Below, piece by piece: positions 34,528 to 46,447 of a stretch of 64,000 nt of DNA; position 1 is the first letter of the stretch, and each line of letters opens with the position of its first letter. Source of the stretch: Phyllostachys edulis (lineage: Eukaryota > Streptophyta > Magnoliopsida > Poales > Poaceae); the NCBI GenBank assembly GCA_036346405.1, contig CM070548.1, forward strand, positions 86,387,333 to 86,451,332, read 5' to 3'. Both the position numbers and the translations under genes were made by a program. The notes under the pieces were generated by a model, which saw only the letters and a program-made list of their open reading frames with translations, did not search any database and had not been told where the DNA came from.

Positions 34528-34700
34528 AGGTAGGAGTGAAAATAGATCGGATAGTTTCCGACTGATCCGAACGAAACACGAATTCGGATGGTCTCGGATC
34601 AGAAACGAATACGTTTTTTTTGTCGAAAACGAATACAAATATGGTAGCCCTAGTATCCGTCGAATACGAATACAGATTATCTCGATTATAAGAAGTTTGG
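34528..34700. mobile_element. Second hAT-like terminal segment
   Basis: TAGGAGTGAAAATAGATCGG followed by GATCCGAACGAAAC- and GAATACGAATAC-rich sequence, similar in style to the ends of the surrounding element but not a close copy. No opposite end was found. It may be a solo end or the end of a related element sharing the right terminus near 35926. Confidence 0.45.
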
Positions 34701-34739
34701 ATATCTGGAATTCAGCCGAACTCCTGAACCGGTCCATCA

Positions 34740-35110
34740 GCAAAGCATTAGCCCGCCTCCATTAGGGACTTAGGGTTTCCTCTCAGTGACGGTTGACTGC
34801 CTGACTCGATGACTCCACAGTCACACACGTCGTCACGGTCGCTCCTCATGCCGTGCAGCATCAGGCCGATCCTGCCTTGTCGGCCACCTCGCCAGCCTCA
34901 GCCGGATCCCCCTGGCCCGTCTCCCCCGTGCCTCTGCTGGCTCCCCCTCGTGGCCACCTCCGCCGGCTCCCCTACGCCTCCTCCGGCTCCTCACGGCCAG
35001 CTCGTCCGCCTCCTCCGCCCCCCCCGCCCCCCTTGGGCCCCTCTTGTGGCCCGCCTCGCCCGGCTAGTCGCCTGCTTGCCCGTCGGCCGATCTGCCGCCA
35101 ACGCCATTGA
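34740..35110 (+). other. GC-rich, exon-like segment ending at a splice-donor-like site
   Basis: Begins GACTTAGGGTTTCCTCTCAG, continues as very CpG-rich Pro/Ser/Arg-coding sequence, and stops at GCCATTGAG|GTAAGC, which looks like a 5' splice site followed by AT-rich sequence. It resembles a transposon 5' leader exon or a captured first exon. No family was recognised. Confidence 0.35.
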
Positions 35111-35149
35111 GGTAAGCTTGTGGATGAGATCATAAAAAACTACTTCAAG

Positions 35150-35570
35150 TTTTCTCAAGATTTTGTAATCTTTTGCTGTGATCTGTAATAGAAAGAGCTC
35201 GTTGTGATCTCAAGATTTTGTAATCTTTTGTTGTGATCTGTGGACAGAAAGAGCTTGCTGTGATCTGAAGATTTTGTCACTATAACATACATGCTGACGC
35301 CGATGCATTTGCTCCTAGGGTCATTTAGCAATGTTAGTTGTTGGGCTGTGTGTATCTTTGATGCAGATGCCGAAAGAGAATTTTCTCCTCCATTATCTAA
35401 AAAAAGCAATGTTAGTTGTTGATTAATACAAGATTTTTCAATGTTCAGTCATTTAGCAATGTTAGTTGAGTCATTTAACAATGTTATTTGTTCTGTCTTT
35501 TGCTGTGATATGTGAATAGAAAGAGCTCGCTGTGATCTCAAGATTTTGTAATCCAAGATCTTGTCACGGC
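35150..35570 (+). repeat. Short degenerate tandem repeats near the hAT-like right end
   Basis: The phrase GAAAGAGCTCGCTGTGATCT, then CAAGATTTTGTAATCTTTTG, recurs near 35150-35215, 35215-35280 and 35515-35560. A second phrase, TTTAGCAATGTTAGTTG, recurs near 35322, 35405, 35452 and 35473. Such subterminal repeats are common in hAT-type elements. Confidence 0.7.
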
Positions 35571-36008
35571 AACATACATGCTGATGAACTGTTATGTCTA
35601 CGATGAACTAATTAACGCAGCTTGCTAGTGTGAATGTTATGTGTGATTGCTAAACATATGAACAATTCATGAATGTTTGGATCAAATAAACTACTTATAT
35701 GTTTCTGTTAATTTCTGACATACAATTTAAGGGGTTTTCACGTTCCGAAAAATATTCGTGACTGTATTAGTATCGATTCGTATTCGCTCCATATTTATAT
35801 TTGATATTATTTTGTATTCGTATTGGTACCCAATGTATTCGTATTTATATCCGTATCCGAAAAAAAATATGAAAACAAATATAACAGAACCATTATCCGT
35901 CCGTATTCAATTGGTTTTCACCTCTACGCACAGGCACATGCACGGCAGCACGGGCAAGGTTAGCTTGGCCCCGCCGTGCATGTGTGCCGGTTTAAGCAAC
36001 AATTAACC

Positions 36009-39000
36009 TGTCGGGACCCCGGATCTTCGGATCCAGGACCCTCTGTGTATATCTGCACTATTCCCTGGATCAGTAGTTAGTGCACACAGTCGCAACATTG
36101 GTGTATAAAAAACCGTACAACATACTATAGGTGAAGCAGACAAATTAATATTAATAGTAGCAAAAGACCTTATGGTCAAGTCTTACAGAGGGTGCTAGCA
36201 GGGCTTAATAATAAAAGGTAGCTTGCAGCGAAAACCAGCAACTGGTGGAGGTCACCCAATATGCCTACGGGCAATCGAGTGGAGGACGCGACCTAATACG
36301 CATAGTCTTCGAAGTAGTCTTCTTCGTAGAACTCGGTGTTTCCTGGTTCTTCTTCAGCGACTGATCAACTAGAGGGCATAAAGCCGTAAGTACTTTGAAT
36401 GTACTCAGCAAGTCACAGAGAAATGTATGCAAGTAATATTCATGCAAGGTTTGACAAGGATAGCTTTATGGCTATTTTGTAAAAAGCAATATTTGACTGT
36501 TAAATACAGTAATTAGATTGTGAAGCATTGTTTTAAAGGATTAATACATAAGTAAACAAGTTTCTTTGAAATAACTAGTGAACACCCCGTTCACTTTCCA
36601 ACCAACAAGCAGTGAATACTTGTTCACTTCTCAACCATTCCAACCAAACCATTCCAACATCTTATGAAAATCTACCCCTCGTGTGAAATCACCAGACATT
36701 GTCCATAACCGGGGACACGGCTATTCGAATAGTTTTACACTCTACAGAGGTTGTACAGCTTTATCCACAATACACGACCTCTCTAGTTGGTCTGGCATGG
36801 CCAATGCTACTGCTCACTACCTTAGGTAAGCAGTCTAGAGAGCGTGTCAAGGCTTTTATAAAGTTCTGTTTTGACTCGGTTCTGCTCGCTAAGGTTTCGC
36901 CATACTGGCCCCCTATTGCGCCGTTCCCAACCAAAACAGAATCGAACCAAAACATTGCTAATTAGTTGGCCCAGTCCACCCCATAAATGAACTTGTAGTT
37001 GCATGGTATGGCCTAGATCAATGGCGCACAAAGTTAAGTCCTTAGTGGTTGCTCAGGCGAGACTTTTCGCATTCCATGTGCCTCGCGCACCTAAGTACCT
37101 CCCGTACCCTATAATATGCCTCCCGCATTGCCTCTCGCATTCCTCCTTTTCTATCCAACCACTCGCCCGAGCTTAAATCATTTTTGTTTAACCCGGCCAA
37201 ATGATAATTCTTGCCATGACACAACAAATTTTAATAACAACGGCATCACACCACAATTGACACAACAGTGATCTCGCACCACAATTGCACAACAGTGGTA
37301 TCGCACCACAGTTCTATATATCATTAAGTCAAGTTCAATTATTTTTGAGTATGTGATCATGAATCCATCGTATCGCTAAAGCATGGCTAAGTATAAACGA
37401 TACCCAAGTTGGTAGTACAATAATATACAACTAATAATTAACCATCCTAAGGTGTCCAAGGAATTATGTCATTCAAGGATACATATCATTCACAATTTAT
37501 CAAGGAGGCATAATGGCGATTAGTAATTAACTATTCCCGAAACCATTTTTATAAACTTAGCAATGCATGTTTATATCAAACAATATAGTTTTATAACATG
37601 GGTTCAACATAATCAAAGGTCTATGACTTGCCTTCATTGAAGAGTAGAGATGCTTCAATTGTCGGGTCCACGAATTCGTCCGAAACACTAGAATCTATAC
37701 GCGTGAAACAAGCTAAATAAATAAAACAACTCCAAAAAAATTCAAATAAATACTAATAGGAAGATAATGAATTTATATGAATTTAGAAATTTGAATCACT
37801 CGAATCGGAGTTCGAATGAGGAAGTTATGGCCTTCGGAAGTTTGAATTTGCATAAAATGATGAAATCTGGATTTTCTTGATTTTTCGATTTATTTTTCTA
37901 AAGGAAAATCGAGAAAAGCCACGTGTGCTTGCTGACAGGGCAACCACATCAGCAGAGGGCTGACGTGGCCGCTGACGGAGCGCCACGATGGCAGTGCCAG
38001 GTCAGCCCGATGGTCGCCGGTGAACGGCGGGGTCTTGGTGGCTGGCGAGGGCACCTTCAAGGAGAGGGCGTCGCTGCGAAGCTAGTGTGCAGGGTCTTAG
38101 TGACGCGGCAGCAGGAGGTTCAGCGGGAGGAAAAACGGCGGGCGCATTGAATCTGTGGCGGTGCTCGTGAGGGCTCCGGGGACAGGGTGGTGCGCACGGG
38201 GAAGCCCTCGGTCTTGCAAACTTGGAGGTGGGGTCTATGGCGTCGGAGGAGGCTCGGAGGCGGCGCAAATGGAGGCGACGGAGCTCACGGCCGGCGGCGA
38301 AATTCCTTGGATTATGGTGAAGAGAAGGCGAGAGAGGGAGAGTGAATGGGGGGGAGCAAGAGGAGTGGGAGGCGCGTCTGATGCTCGCCTTAAATAGGCG
38401 CGGGGAGGCTGAGAGAGAGGGATGGGCAGCAGAGGACCTTGGCGGCCATGGCGGAGCTTCGGCATGGGCGCACAATGGGCAGAGCAGGGCATGGGAGGGG
38501 GAGTGGGTGGCGGCAGTGGGTGCGAAGGAGGATGCCGCCTTCAATGCGCTGTGAGGCAGGCGACGGGAGGCGAGTCTTGATAGCGCGGAATGCACTCATC
38601 TTGTGGCTGTGATCTGCAAGCGGCGCGGGCGGGCGTGAAGAAGAAGATGACCAGAGAGGCGAGGGCGCCGGGGTGGGTGCGGCGGCGGATCTGGCGGAGG
38701 TGGGAGGTGACGCGGCGTGGCGAGATGGGATGGGGAGGCGGACGGTGCCAACAAAAACGTCGCGGCGTTAGCGCTGGCGCGCCCGCATGGGCGTCAACAG
38801 CGGGAGGGCGAAAGCGATGGCGAAGCGATCGTGACGGGTGGGCGGCCTTGTCGGTGGAAGCGAGCGCGAGGAGAATGGAGTGGGTGGCGACGGATAGGAG
38901 CCGTCCGATCAAGATCGGACGGTGTCGAGGATGGGACGCTGGGTTTGTCTTGTTGAGCAGACGCCAGCAGACATGAAGGAGAAAAGGGAGGTAGGCTGAA

Positions 39001-39476
39001 GAGATTCGGCCCAAGGTGAATAGGAAGATTTTTAATGGTTTTTGAATAAACAAAATAGCATAAAAGCAAAAACCTTTTTAGAAAATAGCTAAAAGCTGTC
39101 CAAAAATTCAAGAAAAATGCACAGAAATCTCTTGAATTATTTAAAACTTAATAAAAATATTTTCAGCTTAACTATTGCTTTTAATTTTTGTAATTAATTA
39201 TTTTTAACATAGGGACAAAGGAAAACCTCTTTTAAAATCCAACAAAAACCAAGAAAAGGCTTTAAAACAACACCTTAGCTTTTTAAATCCAATAAAATCC
39301 AGAAAGCTCAATTAAACCAACTTTTGAATTAATTGAAGTTTAATTAATTCAAGTTAAATTGCTTTTAAATTCTAAATTTCAAATTAAGCTTTAGCAAATT
39401 AGTAAAACCAAATGGTTATTTTTAAAAAAATTTAAAATTTTCGGAAACTCAGAAAATTGAAAATTTGGACGTTACG
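36009..39476 (-). mobile_element. Long solo LTR, reverse orientation
   Basis: On the plus strand it starts TGTCGGGACCCCGGATC and ends AAATTTGGACGTTACG, i.e. a minus-strand LTR running from (T/C)GTAACGTCC to GGTCCCGACA. The flanks TAACC (36004-36008) and TAACA (39477-39481) form a 5-bp duplication with one mismatch. It carries the shared block ACACGGCTATTCGAATAG at 36708-36732 and a minus-strand TATA-like CTATTTAAGG near 38391. There are no internal retroelement genes. The many Pro/Ala/Ser-rich open frames at 38000-39050 come from its GC-rich half and are not genes. Confidence 0.83.
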
Positions 39477-39481
39477 TAACA

Positions 39482-40723
39482 GACATAAACTTTCCAATTT
39501 TTCTCCCAGAAGCGCATGTGTTCCACTCCGTCACGCTTATTCCTATCAGTAGTTTAATTCGTGCAGTGATCGTGCCTCTCGCTGGAAGCATGTGCCGGCC
39601 TCGAGCTAGCTAGCCTACACCGCTAGCATTAGGCCGCCTCAAACTAAGCTTTGCTTTAAACTAATGCAACGATGTGAGGCTCGCAACTAACTACGGCACT
39701 CAATTGCCTTTGGGAACTCTTAAGAGCAGGGTTTGCCCACGTACGAGACATCCACGTCACATGGTTAGGCGCGCAAATGAGAGAGATCGTTCCATCGCAA
39801 CCGCACGCCTAGCTAAGACAACAGTGCTGTTCACCTTTTCGCTTCTAAATTAAAAGAGCATATGCTCGCAGAATCTTTCTTTTTTTCTCCTTTTTCGTGT
39901 CGGGAACGCGGATGTGCGTGCCAAGCAGCGCCTTGTGATTTGGAAACGGTGATGGGATCGACGCTTTGGGCACTTGATTGCATAGGTGCCGGTTACGTGG
40001 TGGCCGGCGTCCGATCGATCGATCGATCGATAGAGAACACTGCCAATGATCTGTACTGACGGAAGAATGTAGCAGAGCGCTACACTTGCATGCCTGCAGT
40101 GGAGCGGGTGATCAGTCGCACCAACGTCGTACGACACGGACAAAGCCGCGTACCAATAAACTTAATTTGCGGAGGGACGAGGACCTTTACGAGCTTTTTT
40201 CTTTCTCGTTTCAGTGGTCGGTGCGTGACAAGTTGCGCCTTGTGAACAATGCACGGCTCGAAAGAAGATTCTGAATTAGCTAAGGGTACCTATAATAGTG
40301 TATTTATTATCGTTTTTTAGCTATACCACGTCAATAAAATTCTACGTGAAAAAGAGAGGTAGAGAAGAGAGAGCACATGTCGTCTCTTCTTGAAGAGACG
40401 GTCGTGCACCATGCGAAACAAGACATGATACATTTATTTACTCTAGTTGACATGTAGGTCCGTTAAAAAATATATAAAATATAAATGTTGGAGAGTGTGT
40501 TAGAGACTATCTATTGAAGACATTGTCTCTAAAAATAATGTAACATATATTAAAAACAAGATTATCTTTAACTATTGGAGACGGTCTAAGTGGAGGTGTC
40601 GTATTGGCACGTGCTTAGCCTTTAATTTGCCTGTACGTTCATCTCGTGAAGGGTGCCCCGCCTGGCCGGTTGCTGTAGAGGAAAATTGAGAAACTGAGGC
40701 CAATGGTCCGGCATCTACAGATC
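39482..40723. other. Intergenic with possible MITE
   Basis: A (CGAT)n run occurs at about 40013-40033. From about 40285 to 40610 the ends GGTACCTATAATAGTG and AACTATTGGAGACGGTCT are weakly inverted, suggesting an old MITE of about 330 bp. No gene recognised. Confidence 0.45.
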
Positions 40724-41061
40724 TAGGGACTGCTTGGATGGCTACCTGGTGATGCGTTGCCTGGGAGAGAACGCTCCTGGACGCTGCCTGGAAGAGAGCG
40801 CTTTGATGCCTAGCTCTCAGGCGTAGGAAATGAACGCCTGGGAGCCAGCTGCCTGGGAACCAGCTGTCTGGGCTTGATCCACATTGATTGTTTGATCCAA
40901 CGGTCTATTTTTTTATTTATCAATTCCAGGCACATACTTCCAACCAACAACTCATCTCCAGGTTTGCCTGGCCAGGCAAAAATCATCTACTTTCCAGGCT
41001 ACATCTAGGCACCACTTTTTCTCAGGCATGAAGTCCAGGGCACCAACCAAACAGGCCCCTA
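40724..41061. mobile_element. MITE with PIF/Harbinger (Tourist)-like ends
   Basis: The left end TAGGGACTGCTTGGATGGCT pairs with the right end, whose reverse complement is TAGGGGCCTGTTTGGTTGGT. Further inward, CCTGG and AGCCTGG blocks also pair. CTA trinucleotides (40723-40725 and 41059-41061) may be the 3-bp target duplication. The interior repeats CCTGGGAG- and CCAGGCA-type motifs and is non-coding. Confidence 0.7.
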
Positions 41062-41431
41062 CTATGTTGCCGTTTTGGTCGCACACACGAACGTTCTAAC
41101 GTTCATATTCATCCGCGTTTTTCAATGTGCTTTGCCTACCATGGCCCAGACCATAACGCTAAAGCAGCTAGTGTGCCTTGCCAGTTGATCTTGCTCGTGT
41201 TAGTATAGTTCAGAATTAAGACACACATTTAGCCAGATTTTATAGTTAATCAATCTTTTACCCCCTCGAATGTAAAGGCTCTGATTCATTCTCTTTTTGT
41301 TTTTGAATATTTGATTATTTGCCACTCTAAAGATGTGCAATTTATGATTTGCCACTCATGTGTCTACAAAATGTTGCACATCTTTGCCAATGACAAATAA
41401 TCAGATCTCCCTTTTTTTTCGAGGACACTAA

Positions 41432-43342
41432 GACCCTGTTTGGTAGAGCTCCAGATTCTCATTTTTCAGATTCTGCTCCTGATTCTCTAATAATTCATTT
41501 CTTTGAGAATTTGGAGCTGTCTGTTGAAAGCGTTTGGCTGATAGGTTGACTCCAAAAACCATACAAGGGAGGATTAGAGGCAATAGACCATGTTACCCCC
41601 GGTTGTAATACTCCAATTGTATTTGTGTCTCATTCAACTCAAGAATTCTACTTATGATCGCAGAATTAACTTCAGTACACTCGAAGAAAAATGAAGTTAA
41701 TGTTAGCACATGAATAATCACAATCAACGTGGATTAAACAGGGGAAAAGTAGTTCAACCATGCTCGCCTGTCAAAAAAACAATGTACTGAAAATAATGAA
41801 CATAATTATATTACATTGTCACTCATTGGGACATTCCATACAAATAATGAACAAGAAACAATGCACTGGACAAAAGAAAAAGAATTATATTACAATTCTC
41901 CACTAGGTCAATTAACAACATACATCATCTGGTAGTAGTACTCACATACCATTATTTACATTTGAAATTTAAAAAATAATGAACAATAACTTCTTTTTTT
42001 TGCAATGTGTTCGACAGCCAATTTCTCTTTCAAGCATGTGGTTGAGAGTTCAACATTCAATTGAGGAAAATCTTCTCATTTCAAATTCAAAACTCACATT
42101 TTGATTAGCCCAGCCCTACATCGGTTCTTGATACATCATTTCAGGATGCTATTGAAAAGCCCCCCCAGTTCATTACAAAGCACAATTACCATTAAACAAG
42201 GTGTAGCATTATGACAGTTCATAACATTAGAGAGAGATCATAAAGCTTTTCAGGAATTCATGTTATTTGAAATAACAGTACAGCATTCAAATGTGAATAA
42301 CATCAGAGTCAATACATGCAAACTTTTCAGGAATTCATTGCGCAATAGAATGTTAAAAACTCAATACATGCAAACTATTGCAATCAAAACTTGGTTGTGC
42401 AATGTTCAAACAGGGATGGCTTCAAACATTACATGGAAAAATTTCACAAATTCACAGAAGCATGAAACCAAACAAAACATTCACAGATTTCTTCAAACAC
42501 ATCGATCGACTTTACCTCTCACATTGCTCCATGGGCAACAACATTTCAGTGACTCAGAAAGTACCATGATGCTATGGAAACAATGTGACATGCAAGCATC
42601 TGCAATTTGCATCTCAACTAACTAAAATACATGTGGATTTCTATGCCATAAACTTTACATCCCACTTTACATCTCAACTAGCAGCATCATTCGTTCAAAC
42701 AAGAAATGAAAGGGAGGAAACGAGACATACAAAGAAAATGTACAGAGCCAATGTGGATCTGAATCTAGGAGGACAAGGGAGGAGTAGGGATGGCAAGGGG
42801 GACAGCCGGATAGAGACCTTACCATCACCGGAGCTGGCCGGTGGTGCTTGGAAAATAGCGGCGGCGAAGAAGGTAAGGAACGAAGCTCTCTAGGGTTTCC
42901 GTGGTCGGTGGCAAGACTTTGGGGACATGGCGGTGCGATGGAGGCGTGAGGGTGCACACGGGGCGAAGGTGGCGCGCTAGTGCGTGGCATGCAAGACAAT
43001 GGAGGACCGGAGGCGGCGCACGTGGAAATCGCCCGTCGCGAGAGGGAGACGACAACGCGAGGGGAACGAACCGGTTCACTTGGGGTGTTTCGCGCGGTGG
43101 GATGAGCTGGGTAGTTCGATGGCAGTGGCGGGTAAATACTAGGAACTTCAAGGGGTATTTCTGTTTTGTAAGGTTGGATTCTCACAAGAACCTGCGGGAA
43201 GGCTGTTTCTCCTTGCTAGTTTATTTTTGAGACAGCTCTTCGCGAGAATTAGAATCAGGTGGTTTTGATAAGTTAGGTGTTTAGTACTGCTCCACGAGAT
43301 TCAGACGAGAAGTTAGAATCTAGAGCTGTACTAAACAGGGCC
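41432..43342. mobile_element. Non-autonomous PIF/Harbinger-type element (1.9 kb)
   Basis: The left end GACCCTGTTTGGTAGAGCTC, then CAGATTCTC, pairs with the right end, whose reverse complement is GGCCCTGTTTAGTACAGCTC, then TAGATTCTA. The target duplication is TAA (41429-41431 and 43343-43345). These are typical PIF/Harbinger features. The left interior is AT-rich. The right third (42750-43130) is GC-rich and resembles a promoter plus first exon read on the minus strand, but no transposase or Myb-like protein was recognised. Confidence 0.82.
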
Positions 43343-43612
43343 TAAGGCTCTGATTGGGCGGGACAGAGTGCAATTGCAAGGATGCAACACAAAAAATGCA
43401 AACACAGATCGGGAAATGCCGTGATTTACACACCCATCTCACTTACACTCTAGCTCCCATGTACAGACCAAAAGCGAGAGAATAAAAACCGAAAGAAACT
43501 CGAGCTTGCTGCTTCCTCAGATACCCTGTCGGTTCATCTCGGTCGGATTATTATATTCCCTCTACTTTCTGAACGGGGACCGGATCCTCCCTTCCGCGGC
43601 TCTGCCTACTCC

Positions 43613-44096
43613 TTAGCTTGCAACGGGCTTATTTGCCGCGATGGTGACATTGCCGGACTCGGAGGCAGACGTTTCGTTGCGCCTATGGCGCTGCCCGTTT
43701 ATTGCAGCTCGCTCCTTCACAGGCTTGGTGCTAATGCTCACACTTACTTGGTCCATTTCCATCTGGTAGTACCTGCACTCCACGCTGCAGAATGGCGTGT
43801 CCCCTCTGTTGCTCGGAGCGAAAAAAGGGATCAGAAAACCACTCAGATTTCATTCAGAGAACCGCATCATTTGTGATTTTGTTTTCTTGCTTATCTGAGA
43901 CTCTGAGAGCACCAGCTAATTAAAGGAGCAAACCAGTGCATGGTAAAAACCTGTACATGAAGATGTCGCAGTTCCTGGAGAGCGGCTTCCCGCAGAGGGA
44001 GCAGGCGTCCATGGCGCGGCGGCAGGTCTCGCCGCAGTCGAGGGGCTCAATGTCAAAGAACGAAGAAGAGGAGGCAGACGACGACGACGACGACAT
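43613..44096 (-). CDS. FCS-like zinc finger (FLZ/DUF581) protein, copy 4
   Basis: Two exons: 44096-43951 and 43805-43613, with a 145-bp GT-AG intron (43950-43806) at the conserved phase-2 site. The protein is 112 aa. The start MSSSSSSASSSSFFDIEPLD is the first in-frame ATG after an upstream stop. The FLZ domain is at residues about 28-70: AMDACSLCGKPLSRNCDIF, MYR, GDTPFCSVEC, RYYQMEMDQ, with C-x2-C-x19-C-x3-C. It is the most divergent copy: SVEC replaces SEEC, and the C-terminal tail is neutral to Ser/Asn/Ala-rich rather than Arg-rich. A TATA box lies at 44226-44232. It probably acts as an SnRK1 adaptor like others in the family. It is separated from copies 1-3 by about 30 kb, mostly transposons. 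Confidence 0.92.
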
Positions 44097-44225
44097 CTCA
44101 ACTACACCTTCGGGTCTCACAAGCTGCTTAATTTTGGAGCTGATGTCTTAGGGGAGTAGACTGAACTGAAGAAATCTTGGCTTGCCAGACCCTACCAATG
44201 ATACGCGACTAAGGAGTCTTTCTTC

Positions 44226-44232
44226 TTATAAA
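44226..44232 (-). promoter_or_regulatory. TATA box of FLZ copy 4
   Basis: TTTATAA on the minus strand, about 130 bp upstream of the FLZ-4 ATG. Confidence 0.5.
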
Positions 44233-45779
44233 GTGTGCTGGGAAAGTAAAAGGTGGTTGCTGAGTTAGGTGCAGGGTGCGCGAGAAACCACGCCTAGATT
44301 TGCAGGAATCTCTTCTATTGCAGACGGCCCAGCACAACTCGCCAGCACGATATTTGGCCGTACCGGTGCTGCTAGGGCCAACAAGAAACTCTGCAGTGCC
44401 GGTTTTGTTTGTGTACTCGCACATTAGTCTCCCTAGTGTAGTTAACTGCAATGCCGCAGAGTCCACCGGAAGATCTGTAACAACAACGGAGATCGATTTC
44501 TTTATGCTCAAAGTGGCTTCTACGGGGACCTCTTGTACCGTTGCTGGCTGTTACTTTAGTGCGCCGGTGTCGCCACGTGTTTTAACACACAAGATTGAGA
44601 CACTTTAAATTACGGTGCAAAATCTTTGCAGTACTAATTCTTCTGTAGTTTAGCGGAAGAACGGCGAAAGAATATCCAGCCCTTATTGCGCATAGAAATC
44701 GCGTGCTCCCCGCGATCCACAGGCCTTTTCTCCCACTTGTGCCTCGACAGCTGTCTCAGGGTTTCGCTCCACTAGCTATGCCTGTTCGGCCTTCTCAGTT
44801 TTTTGGTTTGCTCTGGCGCTCATGCGAAGGTTCCTCCTAACACATCGCCGCAGTGTCCTCACCCTTGGTCGCGTCGCCCCCACGATCTCTTCCTCCCTGT
44901 CTCCTTTCTCGCTGTTGCTGCTGCCGCACCCACTGCTCCCTCCTCCCCGTCTTCCACACTGGCTACCCCTCTCCTCCCCTTCATCTGCGTCGCCCCCGCC
45001 GATGGTTGTGTTCCTCCCCCCTCTTGCCCTTCGCTCGCGCCGCCATCGCCGCCCCTTCCTTCGCTCCTTCCTCGCCTCCTCCCCTTCGGACGTGCCATCC
45101 TCGCTGCCCAACTCCACAGCGCCCCTCTCCTCTCTTTCGGTCGCACCCGCGACATCGGCTCCCCCCTCACCTCACCGATTCCATCGAACCAGTGAATTCC
45201 CTTCAATTCCTTCCACGTCACGTCCTGTTCCATGACATCACGACAGTTTCCCCTCAATCGATTTGGGTTTTCCTCCATCACAGCATCCCATGCCATCGTC
45301 TTCCCCTAAACCGACGAAACCTGCCGCCTTGGACGTCGCCCTCCCCTCTGGTGAGACATGTTCTAATTCCTTGTTTGGGGACCATCCTCATGCCTTCCTC
45401 TCTCATGCCCAGGCCCCGATTTCACTACCTCTCCAGGGCGCCTTCACCGTGAAAAGCAGGCCGTGCCGCTCGCGGCTCCCATCACCGGCCCGCGCCGGTC
45501 ACTCCCCGTCGCTAGCAAATGCACCGGTGAGCTCCTTGCATCTTCCTCATGCCCATGCTTCCCCTATTCTTCCCCTTCTCCCTCTCCAACGGCGCCACCC
45601 CTCCTCCTTCCCTGCGCCTTACCGCCACGTCCCGCCACCAGCTCAGGCCAGCGTCGGCTGGGCCACAACGTCGCCCACTCTGGCCACCTCTCCCTCCCGA
45701 CAATCCATTTTTCCCATCCTCGACCACCACCGTCGACCCCTTCACCGGCGTTGATGAGGATCTAATAATCCTCATTTAT
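44233..45779. other. Intergenic; GC-rich Ser/Pro-coding tract without a recognised gene
   Basis: The stretch 44800-45760 is CT- and CpG-rich and open in all three forward frames and on the minus strand, which indicates composition bias rather than one gene. No domain was recognised. It may be the GC-rich part of a transposon split by the LTR at 45780. Confidence 0.5.
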
Positions 45780-46447
45780 TTATTTGTAATTCTTATTATG
45801 GGCATTAACATCTCTATATTAGTCTTAAGTATACCCCTTAATATTTATAAGGGAGAGGTCAAGCTGTCTGGTCGTAAACCTTTCTACGACTATCGAGCAG
45901 TCATAAAATCTTCTACGACTTGGTTGGCTTCGACTAGCCCGGCTTCGACAATCCTGTAATTGATAAGACTTGCTGACTTGTGAGCCTCATTAGTTAAGGA
46001 ATATTATGCGTCATGTTTAACACATGGGGTACTTAATATGCGTTGTTACTCTATGTGAGTAACCGCATGAATTACTTCTGTCTCTGACAACAACTTCCTA
46101 GCAACGTGGGGGTGCCACATCCTTAGCGGCAACTTCTATCAAGTGGTTCGTTAATTGAAACGTTGGGATGCCTCTTCATCTGGAGGAACTGCCACCTCTT
46201 CATACGTTATATAAGGTTGAAGTCAGAAGGCAGAAAGAGGACAAGCGCAATCTGGAGCACAAGCCCTAGTCTTTTTCTTGAGTGTAATCAGCATACTCAA
46301 TATAGCCACACAGGAGTAGGGTTGTTATTATCTCCGGAGAAGGCATGAACTTGTATAAAATCTCCGTGTCATTCTCTGCGTGATTCTTATCTAGGAGATC
46401 CCCCGAATCAAACAATTATACATAAGATCAGTTCTAGATCACCGACA
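45780..46447 (+). mobile_element. Gypsy-like solo LTR or LTR fragment
   Basis: Contains the order seen in grass Ty3/Gypsy LTRs: TATTTATAAGGGAGAGGTCA, then a promoter-like CGTTATATAAGGTTG (46205), then leader sequence with CAAGCCCTAGTC and TCTCCGGAGAAGGC, ending ATCAGTTCTAGATCACCGACA at 46447. The start is uncertain (about 45780) and no matching 5-bp duplication was found. No internal genes. Confidence 0.5.

Larger units (their letters stand above)
28856..35930. mobile_element. hAT-like element with long terminal inverted repeats, filled with nested DNA
   Basis: The left end, about 28858-29200 (TAGGGGTGAAAACG, AATACGGACGGATAATGG), is reverse complementary to about 35600-35926 (CCATTATCCGTCCGTATTCA, GTTTTCACCTCTA) over roughly 270-300 bp with moderate divergence. 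Shared inner blocks include CGTGAAAACCCCTTAAATTGT and CAAACATTCATGAATTGTTC. The TAGGGGTGAAAAC end resembles grass hAT elements. A 10-bp repeat CAGGCACATG sits just outside both ends (28846-28855 and 35931-35940), longer than the 8 bp expected for hAT. No transposase was recognised. The interior holds an LTR piece, a LINE tail, a Copia-like LTR and tandem repeats, so the 7-kb size is mostly later insertion. Confidence 0.72.

Noticed and set aside
38002..39053. Minus-strand frames of 170-197 codons
   Set aside because: They fall entirely in the GC-rich half of the solo LTR at 36009-39476 and have no domain.
17247..39476. A single full-length LTR retrotransposon made from the LTRs at 17247, 18571 and 36009
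   Set aside because: The LTRs differ in orientation, each has its own 5-bp duplication, and no gag-pol lies between them.
44803..45765. Several long overlapping frames rich in Ser, Pro and Arg
   Set aside because: All three forward frames and the reverse strand are open, a sign of GC/CT bias; no conserved motif in any frame.
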